From Epithemia pelagica (Eukaryota > Bacillariophyta > Bacillariophyceae > Surirellales > Surirellaceae): a stretch of 64,000 bases of DNA. Under the pieces are notes generated by a model. That model worked only from the letters and a program-made list of their open reading frames with translations, was not told where the DNA came from and made no database searches. This document shows, piece after piece, positions 27,460 to 39,004 of the stretch. Numbering within the stretch: position 1 is the first letter of the stretch; every line of letters starts with the position of its first letter. The translations under genes were made by a program, and so were the position numbers. The stretch lies in assembly GCA_946965045.2 (NCBI GenBank), contig OX337236.1, positions 496,001 to 560,000 of the forward strand. Direction: 5' to 3'.

Positions 27460-29376
27460 TCATGTCTTTTTCAGTTTCTTTCGTAGTGTGGCAGGGATGG
27501 TGGATTGAACGGTTCGTTTGGGTTTGGAGGGTTTGCTCTTGGTGGTGGTTGTGGATTTGGAGTTGGACGATCCCCCCAATGTCCCTTGACGCGCCGCCTG
27601 GGCGGCGTGGCGCGCCGCATCGGGATACAGTGCCACAAATTGTGCGACATTGAATTTGCGTTTGCATCCATTGTAATTCATGAATCGAATCTTTCCAAAG
27701 ACTTCTCGTTCCTTCCATCCTTGATCATGAATGCCCATGATACTCCATCCCACACCGACAAAGCCATTGGGATCCTTGCCATCCAGGGCAAACTTGTCAT
27801 TGAGGTATTGGGCGGCCCGGAGGGCAAATTCGGGCGAGACGGTCCATTCCAAAATCTTTTTGGCCCAATACATGCGCAAAAAGCCATGCATTTGACCCTC
27901 GTGAACCAATTGCAATTGCGCCGCATTCCACAAGTCGTCGTGCGTGCGAGCCTGTTCCAATTGTTGGAGGGTGTACAACCAGTCCCGCTTGTCACAGGCA
28001 TGCACTTGTAACGTGTCTTGGGCCCAGTCCAAGGCCGCCGTCAAGGCATCGTAATCATTGGGTGTGTAATAGCAAAAATTGTCGGACAATTCCCGTCGAA
28101 TGACACCCTCTTCGACAAAACTCGACGAGCCCTCGGCATATTTTTTCAATTGTTTGATAAGGAGGGTAATGCGTTGAAAGGAAATGTGCCCATGATTGGT
28201 CCAGGCGGACAAGTTGGAACAAATGTTACGTTGTGTGGGATCGTTGCGACCGGTATCGTACGTTTTGAGACCCTGACGGACAAAGGATTCGTATTGGTCC
28301 ATGCCGGCGTGGGTGCCCGGAATGGCCCAATCCACGGAGGGAACGCTTTCGTCCCAGTGCAAATACGATTCGTACGTGGCTCGATCAAACGAGGGCAAAT
28401 CGTCATTCTTGGACGTTGCTCCTCCCTTCTCGCGATACACCTCGGACAATGTGGGAAAATCCGTCAGGTACTTGTTCAAGACGCGATGAATGCGGGGTCG
28501 CAAGGTTCGGGCTCCAATTTGCCGCCGTCCTTCTCCCGCAATCCAAACGGGAACAATATTGTGCGCATCCACTTGATACAGGGGAATCCGAGCCGCTTGC
28601 AACAAGGGTGCCGCTTGCAATTCCATCCATTCACGCGCATGCCGAAGGGGCGAAAAGTCCACCACCAAGGCAAGCAGCAAGGACTTGGCGTCCTTGTCCT
28701 TGCCCTGACAAAAGTCCACCACGGTTTGACCCACCGTGTCATACGAAGATGGCAGCAGCACATGAAAGGGAATTCCCAATTGCTGGAGTTCGGTATGAAC
28801 GTGTTGCAATCCTCCCAACAAAAAGTCCCCATGTCGAGCCGTCATGGGGAGTTGGGCCAAGGTCGGTGGAAGAGAATGGTCCTCGTCCACCGATTGTGGT
28901 GGTGGTGGAAGTGCATAGACCACGGTGAGGGGCACGTTCCATTGCCGTGCCAGACTGGCCGACCACAACAAGGCCCAATTATCGACGGTTCGCATATCTC
29001 GATGCATCCAATACACGACATGTTGTTGCTTGTTGGTTTTCGATGGAGATGGTACTCCAATATCGGGAGAGGTTAAACATTTGGTTCGTTCTGGCAGCAT
29101 CCATTTGGGAAGGAGGGACGCCGGAGCATGGACGACGGGATGGTTGGTCAATGACATGGTAGTCTTATGGGAAGTGGAGTACAGTCGAGAAAGGAACACG
29201 GAATTGAAACGAGGACCGTGTCTTTTCGGAGCAACAGCACCGAACCGAGCCAAGCCCTGGACCAAGACGGACGACGGGGAACGAATGAGTCGCAACAAAA
29301 TGATGATGGTAATGAGACTAGGGTACCAATGCGCACCAAAGATTCGAAGAGGAGACGTGATCACTCCCTGCTTCAT
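27460..29376 (-). CDS. Class II CPD photolyase
   Basis: 638 residues. The photolyase N-terminal antenna domain begins with VVYWMHRDMRTVDNWALLW, the class II YWM-R-D-R...DNWAL motif, near residue 120. The FAD domain follows: ELSDNFCYYTPNDYD, DLWNAAQLQLVHEGQMHGFLR (given in two parts: DLWNAAQLQL and GQMHGFLRMYWAKKILEW), GWSIMGIHDQGWKEREVFGK and IRFMNYNGCKRKF. These are typical of class II enzymes, which use light to reverse cyclobutane pyrimidine dimers. The first about 110 residues are extra: a basic-hydrophobic leader (LITIIILLRLI) and a linker, perhaps for organelle import. The C-terminus KLKKT is basic and could serve as a nuclear signal. Confidence 0.92.
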   Translation of the reverse strand: MKQGVITSPLRIFGAHWYPSLITIIILLRLIRSPSSVLVQGLARFGAVAPKRHGPRFNSVFLSRLYSTSHKTTMSLTNHPVVHAPASLLPKWMLPERTKCLTSPDIGVPSPSKTNKQQHVVYWMHRDMRTVDNWALLWSASLARQWNVPLTVVYALPPPPQSVDEDHSLPPTLAQLPMTARHGDFLLGGLQHVHTELQQLGIPFHVLLPSSYDTVGQTVVDFCQGKDKDAKSLLLALVVDFSPLRHAREWMELQAAPLLQAARIPLYQVDAHNIVPVWIAGEGRRQIGARTLRPRIHRVLNKYLTDFPTLSEVYREKGGATSKNDDLPSFDRATYESYLHWDESVPSVDWAIPGTHAGMDQYESFVRQGLKTYDTGRNDPTQRNICSNLSAWTNHGHISFQRITLLIKQLKKYAEGSSSFVEEGVIRRELSDNFCYYTPNDYDALTAALDWAQDTLQVHACDKRDWLYTLQQLEQARTHDDLWNAAQLQLVHEGQMHGFLRMYWAKKILEWTVSPEFALRAAQYLNDKFALDGKDPNGFVGVGWSIMGIHDQGWKEREVFGKIRFMNYNGCKRKFNVAQFVALYPDAARHAAQAARQGTLGGSSNSKSTTTTKSKPSKPKRTVQSTIPATLRKKLKKT

Positions 29377-29781
29377 TCAACCCTCTTCAGTGGTTGCCAA
29401 AGCTGAATCAATCCATACACAATGGGATTGATTGATTCTATTCCAAGTAGATTGAGTAAATAATGTCTTCTCTTTCTGTGTTGCGCATCCGTCACTGGGG
29501 TAAGCGTTGATGGATCGCGAGAGAGAATGAGATGATCATGGTGACTGACACAGAAAAATGCGAGCCGATGTGGCACATTCCATCAGGAGACCGACGCGCG
29601 CGCTCTGACTCGGAGCGACCGCTTTCGTGGTCGCGGATCTTTTGGATGATTCATTCTCCGTGATTGGCATATCCACATCACATCAAGAGAGGTGTGGCAA
29701 GTGGCAAGGGTTGCCGTTGTCATCGCTCTCCGGTTCGATTCCATCACACTCCCAGACTCTTTGGCAGCTCGTACTCTCACC

Positions 29782-31411
29782 ATGGTCATGAAGACAGCAA
29801 CCTTTCTTGCGGTGGCGGTATGGATCGTTTCCGATGCATCGGCCTTTGGCCCTGCGTTCTTGACACCACCGCCACGCACGACAACAACGGCGACGGGTCC
29901 TGGATCTTTGCTCTCCATGAGCAACGACAAGGAGGACAACAATCAGTCGTCTTCGTCGTGGTGGAATGGAGTAGTAGAACAGGGACACAAGGCTGTGGTA
30001 TCGGGAGTCTTGGCGGCCACCCTGTGGTCGTTGCCCGCCATGAATGTCCCCCTTCCGTTTCCTCATCATCAAGGAGGAGCACCCGTCATGACGGCACAGG
30101 CCAAGGAAATGGCATCCGGCACTGGATCGCGAGTCAATAAGGATGCCGAATCCTTGCTTCGCTATGGACTGCCCATTAACAACAAGGAAGTGAGTTAAAT
30201 CGAGTCGTCGTTGTCGTCGTTTATATGGATGGATGGATTTACTTGCTTGTGTGGAATGACCGTCGTGTTCCTGGACACATTTTCGTCGTCGTTGTGAATC
30301 GAAAACGACTCGAGGGAATTTCCCCCCGTCTCTTCAGGGCGCCATATAACTCACACAAGGTACTTCTTCCTCCTGTTTTTCCTTTTCTCTCTAGGTTCGC
30401 AAATTACAAGTGACCTTGGAAACGATTAAATTGGACATTGGGACGAAACGCAAATCGGCCGCCTTGGACGGTGTCAAAAAGAGTGCCACCTTGTTGAATC
30501 AAGACAAGGCCAAGTATTTGGCCTCGTGTCGCGATGCCAACACTTGTGCCGACTTGGTATCCAGCATGATGCAAGAGTTGGATCCCCTCAGTGCCGCCCT
30601 CAAGGAATCCATGGATTCCTTTCAGGGGAGTGAACAAGAACGAGCCGCTCAAGACAAGGCCTATGAGGCCCAAAAAGCCTTGGTGGACCAACTCACTGTG
30701 TTGCAAGAACAAATGATTCCGGCCGGCTACAAGGTTCCCGTGCCGGACGACTATGCCGATTTGCCCCAACTCCAAGGCCGCGCCACGGTCGAAATGCTCT
30801 TGAAAAAGGCTCAAGCCGGCGATACCTTTGATATCAATGGACGGACCTATCCGGAAGCTCGCATGACCATGGTCATTGATGGGTACGCCGCTCCCGTGAC
30901 TGGTGGCAACTTTGTCGAATTGGTCAGCAAGGGATTTTACAACAAGATGCTCATTCAACGATCCGATGGCTTTGTCGTCCAAACGGGAGATCCCGACGGC
31001 GACGCCGATGGTTATGTCGCTCCGGGTAGTAAAAGTGTCGGCAATGGCAAACAGGGGGAACGATTGGTTCCTCTGGAAATTTTTGTCCGGGGCGACGCTG
31101 GTCCCTTTTACGAAACCACCATTGAAGACGAGGGTCGGGGTGGACAAGCCACGGTCTTGCCCTTTTCGAGTTTTGGCGCCATGGGATGGGCCCGAGATGA
31201 ATACGATCCCAATTCCGGTTCCTCCCAATTCTTTTGGCTCTTGTTTGATTCCGATTTGACCCCGGCGGGAAAAAATGTCTTGGATGGACGATACCCCTGC
31301 TTTGGTTATGTCGTGGAGGGAGCCGACTTTTTGCAAGATGTCAAGGAAGGTGATGTCATTGTGTCGGCCACTGTCACAAAGGGAATGGACAAGTTGGTGC
31401 TTCCACGATAA
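29782..31411 (+). CDS. Plastid cyclophilin-type peptidyl-prolyl isomerase (CYP38/TLP40-like)
   Basis: Two exons: 29782-30189 and 30395-31411, joined across a 205-bp GT-AG intron (GTGAGT...CTCTAG). The start ATG (CACCATGG context) gives a signal peptide ending SDASAF|GP, the diatom plastid motif. A second hydrophobic segment (VVSGVLAATLWSLPAM) fits thylakoid lumen transfer. The middle is an alpha-helical region (DKAKYLASCRDANTC...), then RATVEMLLKKAQ, as in plant CYP38. The C-terminal cyclophilin fold has PVTGGNFVELVSKGFYN and GSSQFFWLL. Plant CYP38 helps photosystem II assembly. Canonical isomerase residues are partly replaced, as in CYP38, so catalytic activity is doubtful. Confidence 0.9.
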
Positions 31412-31871
31412 ACAAAAATCATGACACAACAAAAAACAACAAACCATCCTCGCGGTCCGGTCCCAACTGGATGGAGCGACAAGGTACGAGGAAGGTACAT
31501 GATACGGATTGGATGAGAGAGGTGAAATATACTGTTAAACGTACATAGGCAACCTTGCCAGTGTCATTACTGTAGTGAAATGTCATGTCGTTGAATGGCT
31601 AGTGATCATGATTCCGTGGGAGGATGTGAACCTTTACTACATCAACGATCTCAAAGCATCATACCTGATTCCTTCTGTATACGGATATGAGTTCCGTTCT
31701 CTACAAATATGCGGAATTTTTAGATATCTTCCTCCAAAGGACGCAACAACTATTCCAATATCTATTGTCCATGTCTGACCCAGAAGAATCACAATATATT
31801 ACAGTACAAACATTGTCTTATGAACCTTCTTTTACGTTAAAAAGGCAAAAGGTTTGGACACCATGCAGAGA
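31412..31871. other. Intergenic between convergent genes
   Basis: 460 bp of 3' flanking DNA for the cyclophilin and SNARE genes. Only short frames occur and no repeat or RNA gene was recognised. Confidence 0.5.
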
Positions 31872-33554
31872 CTATGCTTCTCCATGGCTACTACCACTAT
31901 TTCGTCTTCGTGTGGGAGTCATCATCCCTTTTCCCCACTTGAGCAAATCACTTTGGACTGCCTTGACGTCTTCCGAAAGCGTTTCAAACGGCATCATCCA
32001 GTGAAACTCTTCGGATACACGAAGGTTCTCGTCTTGTGCTTGTTTTCTTCTCCGTCTTCGAGAACTGTCGGAACCACTTTCGTTTCGAGGTGGTTTTCGA
32101 CTGCTTCGTTCGGATACGTGGTTCCTCGTGTCTCGTTCGTACTCGTCGTCCTTGGAGTATTTCCAATCACTTTGTTCGCTGTATCGCTCTCTGGAGGACT
32201 CCTTTTTGGGTTTGATGTCCTCGAGATAATCTCGCACCGAGTTCTTTTCGTACTTGGTCGTGCTGGAAAACTTTTTCTTGCTTTTGGTTGGTGGTTCGAC
32301 CGCAATGGGTGAATCGTCCGAAAAGGAGGATTGTTCACTCGCTTCTTCGGGTACAATGCCGTAGGATTCTCGCAAGGAATCGGCCGCTTGCGCCAGAGAT
32401 CCACAGGCAAAAAGTCGTTCCCAATCGACATCGTCACCCACCGATTCGGGTGCACACTTGGGGGGAGGAGGAGATTCCTTGCCCGAACACATATAATCCA
32501 TCAAGGAGAATTCTCGAGCGGAACGGACATTGAATTTGGCCGATTCGGCATCGTCTTCCAATTCATCAATCTGATCTTGTTGATCGTCCACCATTTCCGC
32601 CAAATCCTTGTATATATCATTGACCGTATGCATTTTCTTGTTGATTTCCGTGAGTTCTCGTTGCCGCATGGCCATGTCAAAGGCTTCTCGCTCACGCAGG
32701 GCTCGATCAAAAAAGTCCTCCTCCTCTTCCGGTACGTAATGAGTCACCGGTTGCGCCGAGGAACCCAAGGGAGCCATTCGGGCAGGGGATGGTGGTGTGG
32801 CTTCCTCCATGGCTTCCCCTGTACTCCAACCCACGGCGCCCAAACGACTAATTTCCGCCTTTTGTCGCTTCTCAAAGGTGGTCAAGGTCAAGACCAGAGA
32901 TTTGTGAATCCGCTTAAAATCCCGATGCAACTTCATACAGGCCGTTTGGGCTTGTCGCAATTCGGCATCGGGGCCACTCCCATAGAGCGTTTTTTCGTAT
33001 TGATACAACTTTTCCCACAAGGCCTTGTCCGTTTCCTGCGCCGATCGCATCAAGATTCGGGCTCGCCAGGCCGCTTCCGGAGATTCACCACTTTCGGCCA
33101 AAAAGGTTTCCAAGTCCGACACCATACGACCAAAGATTTGTGTTTCATGACTGAGTCGAGAAAAGACAGACTTTCGTTCCATGACAGTCCGAATCGACGA
33201 GGAATATTGTTGTTGATGGGAGGAGGAGGAATATTGATTGTGGGACGAGGAGGAGGACTCCTCCGTCGCCTTGTTCGCCGTGTGTTCATCGTCCGGAGAC
33301 GAGGAACAATCCTCTTCCTGAGGCTGAACGCGTCCATGTAAGACAATCATTTGACGTCGTGATTTGGGTTGCATCATGCTATTACTTTTGTTGTGGTTCG
33401 GTGTACTGTTGCTTAAATTGTTGACTCGGTTGCGAAGAAAGGATGGGACGGGAACATGAGAGTCTCCTTCCTGATGATGACTCGAAGTACTATTACGAAG
33501 ATTGCGAAATTGCCGCACACTCGCTCCACCACCCGTGAGATCTTGAAATGACAT
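31872..33554 (-). CDS. Qa-SNARE (syntaxin-like) lacking a membrane anchor
   Basis: 560 residues from the ATG at 33554 (MSFQDLTGGG), chosen because it matches the usual syntaxin start. After a Ser/Gln-rich segment, residues about 125-235 are a helical Habc-like region. Residues about 290-350 are the SNARE motif: LTEINKKMHTVNDIYKDLAE then MVDDQQDQIDELEDDAESA, with the zero-layer glutamine near 325. The motif is normally followed at once by a transmembrane helix; here there is instead MDYMCSGKESPPPPKC and about 200 hydrophilic residues with many Arg/Ser/Asp/Lys (RRRRRK near the end). Two cysteines just after the SNARE motif could be lipid-modified. The family drives membrane fusion; this one must attach differently or act as a soluble regulator. 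A GA microsatellite lies in its 5' leader. Confidence 0.8.
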   Translation of the reverse strand: MSFQDLTGGGASVRQFRNLRNSTSSHHQEGDSHVPVPSFLRNRVNNLSNSTPNHNKSNSMMQPKSRRQMIVLHGRVQPQEEDCSSSPDDEHTANKATEESSSSSHNQYSSSSHQQQYSSSIRTVMERKSVFSRLSHETQIFGRMVSDLETFLAESGESPEAAWRARILMRSAQETDKALWEKLYQYEKTLYGSGPDAELRQAQTACMKLHRDFKRIHKSLVLTLTTFEKRQKAEISRLGAVGWSTGEAMEEATPPSPARMAPLGSSAQPVTHYVPEEEEDFFDRALREREAFDMAMRQRELTEINKKMHTVNDIYKDLAEMVDDQQDQIDELEDDAESAKFNVRSAREFSLMDYMCSGKESPPPPKCAPESVGDDVDWERLFACGSLAQAADSLRESYGIVPEEASEQSSFSDDSPIAVEPPTKSKKKFSSTTKYEKNSVRDYLEDIKPKKESSRERYSEQSDWKYSKDDEYERDTRNHVSERSSRKPPRNESGSDSSRRRRRKQAQDENLRVSEEFHWMMPFETLSEDVKAVQSDLLKWGKGMMTPTRRRNSGSSHGEA

Positions 33555-33585
33555 GATGCTGGTGTACGTTACGTTCCATCCACCA

Positions 33586-33604
33586 AGAGAGAGAGAGAGA
33601 GAGA
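33586..33604. repeat. GA microsatellite in the SNARE 5' leader
   Basis: An uninterrupted AG/GA run of about 19 bp, 32-50 bp upstream of the SNARE ATG on the minus strand. Confidence 0.9.
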
Positions 33605-34989
33605 TCAGTCTTTCTCTTTTGCTAATTGCCAAAGAGCACTTTCCGTTTGTTCCCTCTTTACTATTCTCCACAAAAAGACGGCCGCGGGTCCTGGGGTTCA
33701 CCGAAAAGGTGGTTGTTGTTGTTGTCAAAAGGACCAGAGTACGAACCGCAAAACGGAGTCGTGTGACAGATCGGATAATATGGCGATTCAATTCTTATCG
33801 ATGGGCCCGCTCGCGCACGCTATACAAGATTTGATACGTGGAGGTCGAAAATTTTCCATCCGTTGGTGTCCGTTACAGGCGTAGCCTGGCGTTCCCGTAA
33901 TTAAGTTTCAAGATCAGACAAATCATATTCAAATTGTAAAAATACGACCAGAGTACATCCTTGACTATACTAATTCTCAGAATACACCAAATTTCTCATA
34001 TTCCAAATGGAAATTTTAGCCAGGAAGCCTTTGTGCCCATAAGTTCTGTGACAGAATTACTTAACCATCATCGCCACGTGGGCAACGCTTCAAAAGCGCA
34101 TGCCGCGCTTTGAATTTTGGAACGTACACTTTTGATCGGAAAACACAACAATAGCCCCCACAGAATTTGCAATTTGGATGGACGAATCGCAAGCTCGGAG
34201 ACGAATGCGGGTCTATCGTCTCTATCCCAAAACAAGTTTCGCCTCTATGTGAGGAACAGGTTGAGGAGATGTGTGCAAGACTGACCATGACATACATGGA
34301 GCCGCAATCCTACAAAACAGTTCAATAGCAATCAACATGGAACAAAAAAGTGGAATCGAACCAAGTCTGTCCTCTCCGCGCAAGCGTCAACCTATTGTTT
34401 ACCCATTGCCGTACCTAGGGATTCTCAAAATGCTCCTTTCCGAGAATCAGACAGAAAGTCCCATCTTCTGTTGTATCGAACTCCTTGTGAATGGTCGCGA
34501 CCTGCCCACCATGACCTACGATCGTGGATCTATCTTCGATCGTGATGAGGAAACGTGCCACCACATGGATCGTCAAAATCAAAAAACTATGCACCATCGG
34601 TAAAACACTCTTTGCCAACTGCCGAGTACATTCGGTCAGCAAGCTGAAATTAGATTGCTTGAAACCTACTCCTAGTCCTTTGAGCTCTCTAGCCATCCAC
34701 ATACCACATACGCCGAGTCTTTTTGTCAAGGAGGGTTAGTTCTTTGGCTTATACATGATCCATGCAGTGTAGTTCACCACACATCAAAAACATGCACCAT
34801 TGCATGCAGGCTACTTTCTAGAATACGGAAGAATACGGTAGTTGGAGAAACTGCCCAGACGTTTCTACTTGAGTTGTTCTTATGATTCTGTTGTTAAAAT
34901 CTATTCGATTGGGAGAAATTGTTTGGTGACAAGAAAGAAAAAAGGACCGGCGGGGAACTGTACTAGGTAGGGACAACTTTGCGGAAACT
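33605..34989. other. Intergenic, 1.4 kb, no gene recognised
   Basis: It lies upstream of the SNARE gene and downstream of PDH E1. One plus-strand frame of 110 codons (34271-34603) and a minus-strand frame of 104 codons occur but look like chance. AT content is higher than in the genes. Confidence 0.5.
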
Positions 34990-37696
34990 CTAGTATTTGC
35001 CGGTACACAGATCAAACACTCCTTCGATCAAGTCGCTGGATCGTTTCACAACGGCCTTTTCCATACTTTCCGCATAGGGCACCGGGGCATCGTCCATACA
35101 CAATCGCTTGACGGGAGCATCCAACAAGTCAAACAATTCTTCCGATACCCGTGCCGAAATGGTGGCACCGACACCTCCACTCTTGGTCGATTCGTCCAAA
35201 ATGGCCAACTTGTTGGTACGGGCCAACGATTTGCCAATGGTCTCCATATCCAAGGGCTTGAGGCATCGCAATTCAATCAAATCGATATCGAATCCTTCTT
35301 CCTTGATGGCATCAATGGAACTCAAGGATTCCTTAACTCCATGCAAGTAGGTGAGAACCGTCACGGCGTTGCCGGCCTTGACTGCCTTGTCGGATGCTTC
35401 ATGGAGGAGCGCGGCCTTGTTGAGGGGCATGCACTGGCCGAGTTGGACGGGTCCCTTGGATTCCTTCATCATTTTGACGGGAGCAAACAAAAAGCAAGGT
35501 CCATTGTCCCGAATCATGGATTTGGTCAACCCATAGGCCGCTTCGGGGGAGGCGGCCGTTCCAATCTTGAGTCCGGGAATGCCCATGACATAGGCATGAA
35601 AGGGTTGCGAGTGTTCGGCTCCCAGGGCTTGATTGGGCGCGGTTCCTCCCGCTCCAATAATGGTCAGGGGCATGTCAAATTGACCACCCGTCGTGGCGTA
35701 GGTGTTTCCCGCTGAGGAAATTTCGGCCATGCCGTAAATGCCAAAGTTGGTGTTCATCAATTCGACAATGGGACGGTATCCGTTCAAGGCTTCTCCCAAG
35801 GCCTTGCCCACAAAATGACCTTCGTCAATAATTTCATCCGCGGCCCGAACTTGTCCATAGGTCTGTTGGGTCAATTTCGGAATGTCGTACGAGGATCCCG
35901 CTTGCAAATCTTCGGCGTGAATGGTCGTGGTCGGATCCCGGAGCATTTCTTCGTGAATGGCCAGGTTAATGGCATCGCCAATGGAAATTTCCCCTGCCAC
36001 CGCCTTTTGTCGCAAACCTTCCAGGTGCGCTTCAATCGTTTCCAATTGTTGGGCGGAAATGGTGCGCTGGTTCACTTCGTCCGCCCAGGCCGGTCCATCC
36101 CGTTGGTTGTAGTCGGTATCGGCCGGATCGGGATATTCGAGTTCCTTGGCCAATTCCACGGGCGGCATGGCGGATTCATCGGCAAACTTGACACAGGCCT
36201 TGACGTCGGCCATGACTTGTTTCTTGGCTTCCTTGAGTTCGTCTTCGGTAAAGACACCATTGGCCACGTACATGTCTTCAAAGAACTTGAGCGGATCTTG
36301 TTCGTTGCGGGCCCAGGCCTTTTCTTCCTTGCGCCCTCGTTCGTGTTCGGGGTCGGCGGGCGAATGACCATTGAATCGGTACGTGTGCACTTGCAAAATG
36401 GCCGGTCCCTTGCCTTGACGAATGTAGTCAATGACGGCCTTGCCACCCTTGGCGACACTGACCGCATCCAAACCGTCCACCAACAATCCGGGGACGCCAT
36501 AATGCTGGCCTTGTTGGTACACATTGGAGTTGGTGGCAATGTCGGGCGTAAAGGTATTAATGGCTCGTCCATTGTCAATGACAATGGCCAAGAGGGGAAG
36601 CTGGTCCTTGGCGGCCGCATTCAAGAGTTCGGCCATGCGGCCGTTTTGGGCACCGCCTTCTCCGACAAAGACCACCGAAATGCGGTCGTCGTCCGCGGCC
36701 GGTGCGACATTTTGCTTGACAATTTGGTCATCGTCCGAGAGTCCCATGGCGCGATCCAACAAAATGGATTTGGCTGCCCCACAGGCATAGGGCAATTGTT
36801 CCGCCACCAAGGCCCATCCTCCCTGAAAGTAGTGTTCCTTGTCGTAAATGTGCATGGATCCACCAGCGCCCCGACACGACCCCGTATCTTTCATCATGAG
36901 TTCGGCCATGACCTCCCCCGCGTCACAGCCCGAAGCCAAGGCATGGGTATGGTCCCGGTAATAGGAGAATTTCTTGTCCCCCGTTTGAATGGCGTAATCG
37001 ACCAAGCCCGGAATGGCTTCTTGGCCATTGTCCAAATGCATAAAGCCCCGAATTTTGCCCTGCATGTATTGTTGGTTGCAGGCATTTTCAAAGCCCCGCG
37101 CCAATTGCATGGCCTTGTACAACTGGAGCAAGGCCTCCTTGTCCTGGTCCATGCTCTCGTACGTCGCCACCTCGGCAGCGCTGTACCCAAAGGCCTCTTG
37201 CAATTGCGAGGAAATGTCCGACCAAGGCATGTTAATGGGAGGGCGCATCACCGAAGTCTAGTAGAGTAAGTAGATAAGAAACATGACAAACACAGAAACC
37301 AACCAGAGACAAACAACAACAACAACAACAACAACAAAGGTCAACAACTCCCATCCGACACACAACACAACACTTGCATGCAACATGACAATAGAATCAT
37401 GGGGAGGAACGTACCGTTGTGCTTTCTTCCGTGGCCACGGCGGTCGAAAAGAGGGGAGAATTGTAAGCCATCGAGACATGCTCCTGTCCGACGACGTGCG
37501 CCATTCGACTGCTCTTGTACAATGGTCTGGATATATAGGACAAACCACGAAGGATGGTGAGATTTAAAAACCTCACAAAGTTTGCGGCCCTGCTGAAACA
37601 GAGAGCACAACAGTACAACAGAGAGAGCACTTACGTAAAGGCTGCCAAGGGGGCAGCCAAGGAAAGGGAGGCAAGGGCGACGGCCGATACTTTCAT
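34990..37696 (-). CDS. Plastid pyruvate dehydrogenase E1, alpha and beta subunits fused
   Basis: Three exons: 37696-37635, 37508-37415 and 37257-34990, separated by GT-AG introns of 126 and 157 bp that keep frame (807 codons before the stop check). Exon 1 encodes the signal peptide MKVSAVALASLSLAAPLAAF, with the plastid cleavage motif LAAF. The alpha half (to about residue 450) has YYRDHTHALASG, a thiamine-diphosphate site GEGGAQNG...DNGRAIN near residues 251-286 and HSPADPEHER. The beta half (from about 474) has ISIGDAINLAIHEEM, GGQFDMPL, LGAEHSQPFHAYV and the C-terminal LILDEST-like region AILDESTKSGG. Separate alpha and beta chains are usual; here they are one chain. The enzyme makes acetyl-CoA for fatty acid synthesis. 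Pyruvate specificity is inferred from plastid targeting. Confidence 0.85.
37312..37336. repeat. ACA microsatellite within intron 2 of PDH E1
   Basis: About eight AAC triplets. On the sense (minus) strand it is a GTT run close to the acceptor CTACTAG and may serve as the polypyrimidine-like stretch. Confidence 0.85.
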
Positions 37697-39004
37697 TGTG
37701 AATCTAGTATTGTTTGTTTGGTGTTGTTGAGTTTTTTTATAGAGAAACGAGAGACGCGGATTGGTTGTATCCGAATTGTCGCGTATGAACTGGTTCAAGA
37801 AGTCGGAACAGAAGCTTCGGCTTGGTATGTCGTCGTCTTCCAAGCGATTTTCCTAAAGGTACGCTTCCAATGAGACGAGCGAAAAATGGGGTCGCCAATA
37901 CCAAGAACCGACGACAACAACAACGCGTCCACGATACTGCAGGCACACACGGTTCGGTTGGAGGAGTGAGATATCCAGAAACACACAGTTGATGGGTGTG
38001 ATGGATGATGGAGCGATGACGAGTGCACGAAAAAGATCCCGTTCTACATACTCCCTCTGGAAACCCTTTGTTGCACCAAAAAAAGGGGAATTACGTCAGT
38101 TCATGGGCGTATGTCCTATGGTCAAAAAAATTATATAGGCTTATAGCTCTTTTTAGTACGAACATTTCGGTATATAATTTATATGTTCGATCTCGTATTC
38201 CTGACGACCTGTGATCAAAAAAGGGACGAATTGGAAGCACCTACTTTCATCCCGTACCGGTTGATCCTTATATGCCTCCTAGGAGAGCGCGAGGGCCAGG
38301 ACGCTCTATTGGAGTGTCAAAGGGACCAGAGCTGCCGGCACAATGCTGTGGTCGGGCCATTTTGACCCTCCTCACCATGGCACCTTTTCCTGAGGTGCTT
38401 TGACTTCCGTCGCCAAATATTTTGTACTTTTCGTATAGTAGTGTAGAGGCGCGCATGTCATTCTATATGATCCCCCATATTATTCTAAGATTTTGATACT
38501 CCGAATGAGCCAGCCATCCTCCTGTAGGGTTTGTACTGGAGTATACGTGAATTTTTAATGCGACTAAAATAAGCAAAAACCAACAAAGGGTTTCCAGAGG
38601 GAGTAATATTATCTCGCTTGCTTGTCGATGCTGGTGGTCAGTCGGGCCATGCTTCGCGTTTCGCAACGTCATCCCCTTCCGCTTTACAATATTACCCCCA
38701 ACGCGAAGCAATTCGAGGCCCTTTTTTGTGCGACTGCCTGTTTGTGCGAGTCGGAAGCGAACCGAACACGTCGGCGACTCCGTCTGTCCGACTGTACCAA
38801 GTCACATCCTTGTCACATCAATGTCGCACTCTTTCCCACCACCATCGAGAGCTTTGGAGCAGCAAGTGGAGTGCAAGCACAAGGATCTTTCGTGCCAACC
38901 ATCATCTCAAATCCAAATCCATATATTAGAAGGCGACCTTTACGTAGAGACAATCCATTATTCTCTGGACACCACCACCACCAAGAGTCTGTAGTATTGG
39001 CACC
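37697..39004. other. Intergenic, 1.3 kb, divergent promoter region
   Basis: It lies between two divergent genes (PDH E1 minus, UTP10 plus). Frames of up to 132 codons near 38618-39020 overlap the UTP10 start but show no recognisable protein. Confidence 0.5.

Noticed and set aside
28018-29076. 352-codon plus frame opposite the photolyase
   Set aside because: Antisense shadow of a gene with class II photolyase motifs; no independent signal.
29725-29750. GGTTCGATTCC, resembling a tRNA T-loop
   Set aside because: The flanking bases do not form a T-stem and no acceptor, D or anticodon arms are visible upstream.
30404-31447. 347-codon minus frame opposite the cyclophilin
   Set aside because: Shadow of the plastid cyclophilin exon; no motif.
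32331-33341. 336-codon plus frame opposite the SNARE
   Set aside because: Shadow; the sense frame has a SNARE motif.
35815-37269. Plus-strand open frame of 484 codons opposite PDH E1
   Set aside because: It mirrors a strongly codon-biased real gene, has no recognisable motif, and the sense strand has clear domains and introns.
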